Positions 56,488 to 64,000 of a DNA stretch of 64,000 nt are shown piece after piece. The DNA lies in the NCBI GenBank assembly GCA_949751835.1, contig CATKHK010000055.1:1-64000 (forward strand). Reading direction: 5' to 3'. Made by a program: the position numbers and the translations under genes. The stretch comes from Blepharisma japonicum (lineage: Eukaryota; Ciliophora; Heterotrichea; Heterotrichida; Blepharismidae). The notes below the pieces were generated by a model. The model did not search any database. It saw nothing but the letters and a program-made list of their open reading frames with translations, and was not told the DNA's origin. Position 1 is the first letter of the stretch; every line of letters starts with the position of its first letter.

Positions 56488-57336
56488 CTATTCTGCGCTC
56501 TGCGAGTTTTGCCAGATCTGGACGTTATAAATTTCCATCTGTGCTGGAATAGCAAGATTTTGACAGCAGCCTTCCCAGCATGGCCAAAATCCTCCTACAG
56601 CCACATTCAGTATAATATTAAAAGGCTGATTAAAAGGTGCATTTCCTGGATATCTTTGTCCATTACTATTAAGTGCATACCACCTACTTGATGGAATATT
56701 AAACAATAATTGTCCTCCTGTAATCTTCCCATTAATCATTTGTGCATCAAGCCAAAAATTGATATAATTAGGCTGCCAATCAAGCCCATACCAATGCTGA
56801 ATATTCCAATTGGGAAGAAAAGACCACATATTGTAGCCATTATTAGGCCATTGTGCTCCATTTGGCCACTCTCCTCCAAAGTGTATGGTTGAATACCCTG
56901 AGCTATTTGTGCAGACAGTTTCCATTATATCAATTTCTCCACATGCAGGCCAAGTCCCGTATATTGATTGAGCATTTGGCGGCAAAAGCCAAATTGCTGG
57001 CCATAGCCCATTCCCTTTAGGAACAACAGCTTTTATATTGAAAAATCCATATGGTCCCCAAGGACGAACTGTGGTGACTTTTCCTGAAGTATAATTATAA
57101 CCTTCATAATTTTGTGCAAGAGCTCTAAGGACTAAGGCATTTTGCCCATTTATTTGAGTTGTAAAGACATTATTTGGAGAATCTGTATAATATTCCCATT
57201 CGCTATTTCCTGAGGCTGAGCCTGGCATAACATCTGCAATTCAATTGCTTAAGTCTGTAAAAGTGTCGTTCATTACGAGGACATAGCCTGCGTATGATGA
57301 ATACGCAAGAACTGAAAGAATAATTAAAGCTTTCAT
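56488..57336 (-). CDS. Secreted GH16 beta-glucanase, copy 3
   Basis: 282 residues, the most diverged of the three. Signal peptide MKALIILSVLAYSSYAGY, GEIDIME with Glu134/Glu139, GLWPAIWLLPP and HWYGLDWQ are all retained. The end differs (WPCWEGCCQN against WPCSVPGCC). TGA Trp at LSNWIADV as in the others. The gene is probably the oldest branch of the cluster and may differ in substrate preference. Confidence 0.92.
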
Positions 57337-57798
57337 GAATTAATTATGAAGATTTTTTCAACAATTTATTAAGATGATAGAAAAATGTGAAAATTTGAAA
57401 AGAATAGTGTGGCTTAATTATTTATTTTTAATTAAGAGATAATTATATATTCAATTTATAGTTCATAGTGAAATATTTACATATGAAAATTATTATTGTG
57501 AAAGATGAAATTTGATAAGTTTTTTTTTTCAGCTTGCTAGCATTTATAACTATAATGGCACATATATTGTATTTATTTATCAAATTTTTTAGTACCATAT
57601 ATAATTCTTCACAGTATAAACTCAAGCTAACTGATTGTCACATAATTCTATATCACCATAACGAAATCAAGTATTAATTTAAATGCTTTGAATATATCTC
57701 AGATATTTTAGCACCTCAATCAGCGCTCTTTCAACTTGTTTATTATTTTTCATCCAGCATTAAATAATTTCTTTTTTATCAGTTATTAATATATCTTA
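57337..57798. other. Intergenic region between divergent genes
   Basis: AT-rich, no gene seen; holds the promoters of GH16 copy 3 and the large membrane protein. Confidence 0.5.
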
Positions 57799-60700
57799 AT
57801 GGACATACCACAACAATTGAATTCACAAGCCACTGAAAGAGCCTTGAATAACCAAGAAATTGACATAAGCTCAGTGGCTATTCACAACAAGTTCTCCAAT
57901 TTTTTTAAGCGAGAGTTTCATTTGCCTTGGAGATGAGCTGAATGAATCGAGATTCTGATATACATGATCGTCTCAGGTATAATTTGTGCTATGATTGGGT
58001 CTACTATGAATCTTTCCAACGTAGAAGATGACAAAAAAAGGTCTCCTTTAGCAGTCTTTACTATTATTGCATGCCCACTTTCAGCTATTTATGGGGTCAT
58101 TTTTATGAAACTGAGATTAACGCCATTCCGAGTATTAGCTCTTTTCCTTATTATTTGTGTAGCACCAATTATATGGATTATTGTCTATGTCTCACAGGAG
58201 GATTTTTCTTACCTCCCACTTGTTTTTTTAGCATATTTTCCTGGACTTTTTATATTTTTTGGAGTATTACGATTTGCGAAAGAAAGCATTTATAATAATG
58301 GAAAAATTTTTCTTTCCTCTCTGATACCTTCATTAATATGTATTTTAGCCCCACTTATTATGGGAGCATCAGCAATATTTTTGGTTTTAGAAAAGGATGA
58401 TGTCGATACAGATGTAGGAAGAATTTTTTTGAAAATTATGTCATTCCCTTATCTATTATTATTAATTCTGATATGAACAGTTATTCATTTGGAATTATTT
58501 AAAAAATATCCTAATCAATTTGAAGTTTACAAAGAAATGATAAAAAATGGAGATTTTTCAGATCTCGCTGTACAGGTACTTTTTAAACAAAATCCAGATT
58601 TATTGAATCCACAACCCAGAAAATGGAATATTTTTCATGAAAATATACACAGGATTTCGTCTGTAACACTTTTAGGGTGTTTATTAGCAATGGAAATAGG
58701 TATTATTAATCTTCTTGATAAATATTTGAAGGGGGATGCTGGCCGTGATGCATTATGGATGTGCTGCTTTTATCTCCCTGTTGTCCCTATTTTTTTATTT
58801 ACTGGGATAATGTTTAGCGCATCAAGACTGAAAAAGAATGATAAATTTTCCTCAGGGACTTTAGTAGGCGGAATTCCAATAACCATTGCAGTTATGGTAA
58901 TTTCTTATTACTTGTATGATAACGACTCTACTTATTATCTTGGGATATTAGTAGGGGTAGGTTTTCCGATATCTTTGATATATTGGTTTTCATTAGCAAT
59001 GATTTTTCATCACAATAAAAGAGCTTTCCAACTCCTTTTACCAATTTCTTTCTTAATCGGAGTAATCCCACTCGCTTATTTATGGCCTTTATACTCCATT
59101 TCTGCAATGAAAACTTCGACATTTTGGGTTTTAACCGGTATAGTTGGCATCGGAGGTCTATTAATTTTAATATTTGACTGGCTTATTGACTTTGTCATAA
59201 AATTCAAAACTGAAATGCTTGTGATTTTCAACGCTACCAAGCTTATCAATACTTTTGACCTAATACAAATCTCATACACGATCTGTTTTATTATAGGATT
59301 CGCAATTCTTTCATGGACAGCTTTTAAAGAAATAATATCTTCCTCAGATTCCCCACGCACATCAGGATATTTAGTTGGCTGTTTTTCGATATTAGGGTTT
59401 ATGATAATTTTGACGATTATTGTCCATAGAGTTTCATTTTATAATAGTGACGCTTATGAGCAAGAATTATCTATATCAGAAATTGTTTTAAAAAGAAAAG
59501 TAGATATTACACCACTGCAAAGCAAACTGCTGGAAAAAAAGAAAAAATATATGAAAATAACGCTGGGGCTAGGAGTTACAATCCCTTTTGTGATTGCAAT
59601 TCCTTTACTTGCGGTCACTGATGAGCAGACTACGACTACTGGGGTTGCAGTTATTATTGGGTATTTATTTTCGACGTTTTTGATACTTATATTGATGGAG
59701 CTTAAGCACTATTTAAGAAAATATGGGAAAGCAGTTATTTCTTATGTTTTAGGATGGTGCTGATGCTTTTTTTATCTTCCGCTAGTGTGTTTTATTCCTA
59801 TATCAGTTTCTATGGTCAACAGTAAAAGTGAACTTTCTCAGGTTACTTCATGGTCGCTTGGAATTGTAAGCTTACTCTTTATGAGCGGTGTAGGAATGGG
59901 AAGTATTGCTATAAATACTATTTTTAAATCTGTTGAAAGAGAAAAAATAGCTAAACACTGCTGCTTAATACTCAAGCACAGGTTAATGAAGTGTGGTGTT
60001 AGATCAAAAATGCAGCTTTTAAGAGCAATTTATGAGCAGATCTACTATTCTGACCCTGAATCAGTCAAAAAAGTCTTATTAGATATGACAGCAATTTATT
60101 ATTTCCCAGTTGACGAAAATGACCCAGACCTTAGATTCAGCAAAGATATTGTGACTATAAGTGATCTAATAAAGCTTCAAAATAAAAATAAAATCCAAAT
60201 AATTGACAATATTGACAAAGATGAAATTTTACATAAAGATGAAATAAGCTGCTGGCAATGGCTGAAAAATATTTTTGCGACTCAAGATGAGAAATTAATT
60301 GTAAAAGAAGAAATTGATGTATTAGAAGATGATATTAATTTCACGACAGAAGAAAGTGCACTGGAGCCTAGTAATAATAATTATGTGAGTATGCATCCTG
60401 AAAGTGAGGAAAATACAGGCCAGGAATCCAGACAGCCATCAAATGAATGAACTCATGCATTTAAAAAACAAGTCAGACATACTCAGGAAAAGAAAAGGCA
60501 AGAAATGCAAAATGCACTATTTAGGCTTGCAATTATGGATCCTGAGGAGCCGAAAGCTGATAACGAAGAAATCAAAGAAAATAAATTAACTGAAGCAGAA
60601 ATATTGAAAATCAAAAGAAATGAGCATTTTCAAGTATTAAAAGAGAACCCGGATGTCAAGAAAGATTGGTTTAATATGGTATTTTTTAGATTTTCACATG

Positions 60701-62676
60701 GGCTAATTGTGGATGATAATGGGCCGTGGATGACTTCACATGATATGAGGCAATTTTTAAGGCTCAGTGGGCTTAAGTATTATTTCCCTAATGCCAGCTG
60801 TGATATTTTATATGTAAAATTGACTAGAAAATTCAATGCAGCAAGATCACATAAAACATTCACGAAAATTAGGTTTAATGAATTTTATGATACTCTATTA
60901 GATATTATTGGAAGATCTATGTATCCATATCTAAGTCCAAAAGAAGCATTTGATAAAATTTTTGAAGAAAAAATTTATCCTAATTTAGTATCAAATTTGC
61001 CATATTTAGGAAACAAGCTTAAGCTTGATATTAAAGGCCATGAAGAAAGACTGAGACACACAGTTGGAACTCTAATTATGAAAAAAATCGATTTTATTGC
61101 AGCTGCACCAGTTGCATCTGTTGTAGTCAACCCATATTTAAATATGTTCAAACTTGATGCACCTAAAAACTCAATGGAAGTTCCTGATAATGAGACAGCT
61201 GAACCAAAAATAGAAGAAATTCAAAAACAGCGCTCAACAGGAACAATCACTTCTACCATTAATTTAACAAAAAGAAGGTCTGTATTTATTGAAAGTGAAG
61301 CTCCAGAAATAAATAAAATGGAAGAAACTATAAAGAAAAAGAAAGGAGCTTGTGCAAAACTTAATAATTGCTTAGAATGCTTTTTTAATGCCATAACAGG
61401 CATTTCTGACTGTATCGTCCGCCTCACTGCTGTGCTTTTTAAAGGCTGTTTTGCGTGCTTATCGCCAAAATCTTCTGAAGAGGATAAATTAATTAAGGTT
61501 GGTAGTGAGGCAAAATCAGAAGAAGACAGCGAAGAATTGCTTGTAAGAAGAGATTCACCAGATTGGCCAGAAATTTGTGCAATTGTTACTGAAACTTTAT
61601 CAAATGCGTTAGAAGATGCCAAAAAAATCATGGAGCAAAAAAAATCAACAGACATGCAAATGAATATATCAAATTTGACTGCAATTGTCAGCATGGTTAC
61701 AGAAGTTTATTCATTTTCTAGCATGGCTTTTTCATCTCAAGTTAATTGACTAGGAACTAATTCAGAAAATGAGGTGTCTAATAATGTCAGTGGACAAAGT
61801 GAGTACTGGGAAGAGACATTTTGGGCTTGTTTAATTGCTGCTTTTGTTTTTATTGCTATGGTTTGGCCTGCTGTAAAATACTTAAAAGAAGGAAAATTAG
61901 GCTTGAATAAAGACCATACAAAAGCTAAATTTCCAAGTTTGCAGTTTATATTACTGAAATCAATATCTTTACTTGGATGCTCATTATATTTAACTATAAT
62001 GTCAAATATTTTGGCAGCATTTTCATGCCAATTCGATGATAGCAGCAACTATTGGTATTTATCCAAAGATGATAGCATAGAGTGTTTTGGGACTCGCCAT
62101 TCAGTTTATATAATTCTCGCTATTGTTTGCGCTCTTTTGTATTATCCTCTCGCCACTCTGCTATATCCCAATATTCAGTATCAAAATAAAGAGCTTGATC
62201 TTAAATACGACACAACCTTTTTGGTCCTCGAATCCCAAGGCAAGCTGCTTATTGCCGGGTTTTCAGCATTTTTTTTGAAATCTAAATATTTATGGCTTCA
62301 GCTGACAGTAGTAATTATCGTTTGTGCTATACTTATGGTGATAAATATTATCACAAAACCATGCTTTGTCAGAAGCTTTAACATTTGGAAAGCTGCTGGA
62401 TATTTCGTAGCTATATGAAGCTGCTCTTGGGCTTTAGTTAGCATGCAAACTGATCAGCAAGTGCTTGCATTTTCATTTTTAATAGCAGGATATGGAGTGA
62501 TTTTGGGAGTCATGATTTATCTTCAAAGTTCTTTATATGGATGTGCAGGATTTAAGAAGCTAAAACATATTAAATCAGTTCTAAAAGGAAGAGAAGTGTA
62601 TGATGAGAATGATGGAATTATTAATGCGACAAATAATCAAGGGGAGCCTCAACTTTTTTCAAAAGTGAGTATTTAG
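57799..62676 (+). CDS. Very large multipass membrane protein of unknown function
   Basis: One frame of 1625 residues, continuous only with TGA as Trp (e.g. PWRWAEW, LILIWTV, GWCWCFF, SNEWTHA, QVNWLGT, VAIWSCS). Five helices cluster at about 50-220 and roughly ten more at 290-700. A cytosolic domain of some 480 residues follows (charged, with GVRSKMQLLRAIYEQI and HDMRQFLRLSGLKYYF), plus a Cys-rich helix (NCLECFFNAITGISDCIV). A second membrane block of about six helices covers 1330-1580. No pore, transporter or receptor signature is recognised. The layout recalls large ciliate-specific polytopic proteins; a channel or transporter is possible but unproven. Confidence 0.85.
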
Positions 62677-62912
62677 CAAAATATTATTATAATTATTAAT
62701 TTATTTCACCTATAATTATTTTATATATTTGCTGCACATTGGTAAATTCATATAAATTTTATGAATTTGGTTTAAATTAAATTTATTATCATACCAACTG
62801 CAATCATAAAGCAAAAAAATCTAACTTATTAAGTTTAAAATCATAAAGAACCGAGCAGCATGAGCCTAAATCCTATTTCTCTTATTAAAATCTATTCTCA
62901 AATCATAATCTC

Positions 62913-63266
62913 TTAATTAAACTCTCCTTTAACAACAGCTGGGATTTCAATTCTAACATCATAAACTCTTTCTAGCAAGAAATCAATCCCTCTTTGTTTA
63001 TTTGATTGGAACTCTCTTTCAACTGCATTTGCTTTGTCCTTGAACTCTTTCTGCATGCCGCTCATATCATTTCCGAGTCCTTTATTTGCAGCTTCGATGG
63101 CAGCATTATATTCAGCTTCCAAGTCCTTTTTCATTTTTCCTAGTTCCTGTTCAGCATCAAACTTGGCTTCTTTCAGTCTTCTTTCCCTGGCTTCCTGGAC
63201 TGCTCTAATGATTTCATTTGACTGTTGCTCAGCAGCTGTGAGCTCGCTCAAGTATGATTTGTCCAT
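62913..63266 (-). CDS. ATP6V1G: V-type proton ATPase subunit G
   Basis: 117 residues from ATG 63264-63266. Upstream in-frame TTG is not a likely start. It has the family layout: a long amphipathic helix rich in Glu/Lys/Arg/Ala (AVQEARERRLKEAKFDAEQE) and a C-terminal VYDVRIEIP, equivalent to VCDIRPEIH in animals. Subunit G pairs with E in the peripheral stalk of the V1 sector that acidifies endosomes, contractile vacuole and food vacuoles. Its start lies 9 nt from the ATG of the divergent TPR gene. Confidence 0.92.
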   Translation of the reverse strand: MDKSYLSELTAAEQQSNEIIRAVQEARERRLKEAKFDAEQELGKMKKDLEAEYNAAIEAANKGLGNDMSGMQKEFKDKANAVEREFQSNKQRGIDFLLERVYDVRIEIPAVVKGEFN

Positions 63267-63275
63267 ATATAAAAT

Positions 63276-64000
63276 ATGATCCAACCGTATTCATTCAATA
63301 CTTTGACTCAAACTAAAATCCTTGAACGACGAGAAAAAGCGCAAACGCTTGCAGAGAATGGGGAAACTGAAAAGTCAATCTTAGAATATAACAGAATAAT
63401 TTTTTTGTCACCAGATAACGCAGATTTCTATATAGAAAGAGCATATCTGTATTTGAAATTATCTGATCTTGCATCAGCAATTGCGAATTTTCGAAAATCA
63501 TTGAAAATAAAGCAAGATGCCGCTATAGAAAAAATTTTAAACCAGCTTTGCTTTGTCAAAGGAATGAGCCTTATAGATGAAGGAAGAGTGCCTGCAGCTA
63601 TGGATTTTTTAGAGCATAATATAAAGAAAGACGAACAATACCACTATTTATGTGCTCTTGGGTACTTAGGATCAGGAGAAAAAATGCTCTCTTTAAAAGA
63701 GTTAGAAAAAGCTATTGAGATTTCTCCAGACTCAGCGGTTGACGCCCTTGTTCTAAAAGGGAAAATTTTGCTGAGTCTAGACCAAAAAGCTGATGGGTAT
63801 GATGCCTTTTGGAAAGCTTTCAATATAAATTCTTCACATCCTGATGTAGTGGAGTTTGTAAATATCATGAAACCTCTAGCACAAGAATGGCACGATAAAG
63901 CAGTTAATGCAATTTTTAAAAAAGAATACAAGCAAGGACTGTATTTCATAGACAAAGGACTATCAATTTATAAAGACTCCCCAAAGCTGTTATTATTAAG
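63276..64000 (+). CDS. TPR-repeat protein (3' end outside window)
   Basis: ATG 63276-63278 opens a frame of 241 codons that runs off the right edge. Several tetratricopeptide repeats are visible: ILEYNRIIFLSPDNADFYIERAYLYL with LASAIANFRKSLKI, then YLCALGYLGSG and LEKAIEISPDSAVDALVLKG, GYDAFWKAFNINSSHPD. The spacing of Ala/Gly/Tyr in each 34-residue unit is typical. The pattern resembles TTC16-like or cilium-associated TPR proteins, but this is a guess. No TGA codon in the visible part. Confidence 0.82.
   Translation, partial: MIQPYSFNTLTQTKILERREKAQTLAENGETEKSILEYNRIIFLSPDNADFYIERAYLYLKLSDLASAIANFRKSLKIKQDAAIEKILNQLCFVKGMSLIDEGRVPAAMDFLEHNIKKDEQYHYLCALGYLGSGEKMLSLKELEKAIEISPDSAVDALVLKGKILLSLDQKADGYDAFWKAFNINSSHPDVVEFVNIMKPLAQEWHDKAVNAIFKKEYKQGLYFIDKGLSIYKDSPKLLLL

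Noticed and set aside
61221-61694. 157-codon minus-strand frame
   Set aside because: Antisense shadow of the large membrane protein gene.

Overview
This window looks like macronuclear DNA of a heterotrich ciliate, most consistent with Blepharisma. TGA is read as tryptophan throughout: it falls at conserved Trp positions in kinases, a K+ channel, GH16 enzymes, a Myb protein and kelch-like proteins. TAA and TAG are the only terminators seen. Four introns of exactly 15 nt (GT...AG) interrupt three genes. The DNA is very AT-rich between genes, gene spacing is short, and one tRNA-Leu is present. Gene models that stop at TGA are wrong here; those below are joined across TGA.

Layout. (1) Positions 1-10000 are gene-poor: a dispersed family of kelch-like genes, some intact and some decayed, plus a membrane protein with EGF-like and RING-H2 domains (7261-8613). 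(2) Positions 10163-25241 are a tandem array of protein kinase-like genes whose C termini carry a degenerate RING-like cysteine cluster. A truncated haemoglobin gene lies inside the array. The repeats have carried pieces of neighbouring genes with them: 3' ends of a 5-formyltetrahydrofolate cyclo-ligase gene (intact parent at 25641-26216) and a decayed unrecognised gene (three copies). The array holds intact, truncated, internally deleted, catalytically altered and fused kinases. (3) Positions 26654-51300 are compact housekeeping and signalling DNA: NEK kinase, an unrecognised conserved-looking protein, an oxysterol-binding protein, CCT delta, APC11, aconitase, tRNA-Leu, an RS-rich protein, an MRH/Atg27-like membrane protein, a PH-domain protein, CDPK, a broken DNA polymerase delta fragment, a 7TM-RGS protein, a cyclic-nucleotide-type K+ channel, a Myb factor and mitochondrial VDAC. 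(4) Positions 51481-64000 hold an FHA protein, three tandem secreted GH16 beta-glucanases, a 1625-residue multipass membrane protein, V-ATPase subunit G and the start of a TPR protein.

The most interesting part is the kinase/RING-like array. It shows duplication, microhomology deletion, truncation and fusion in one place, and one continuous frame (22737-25241) encodes two kinase-like domains in tandem. All identifications are by eye from motifs; no search was run.
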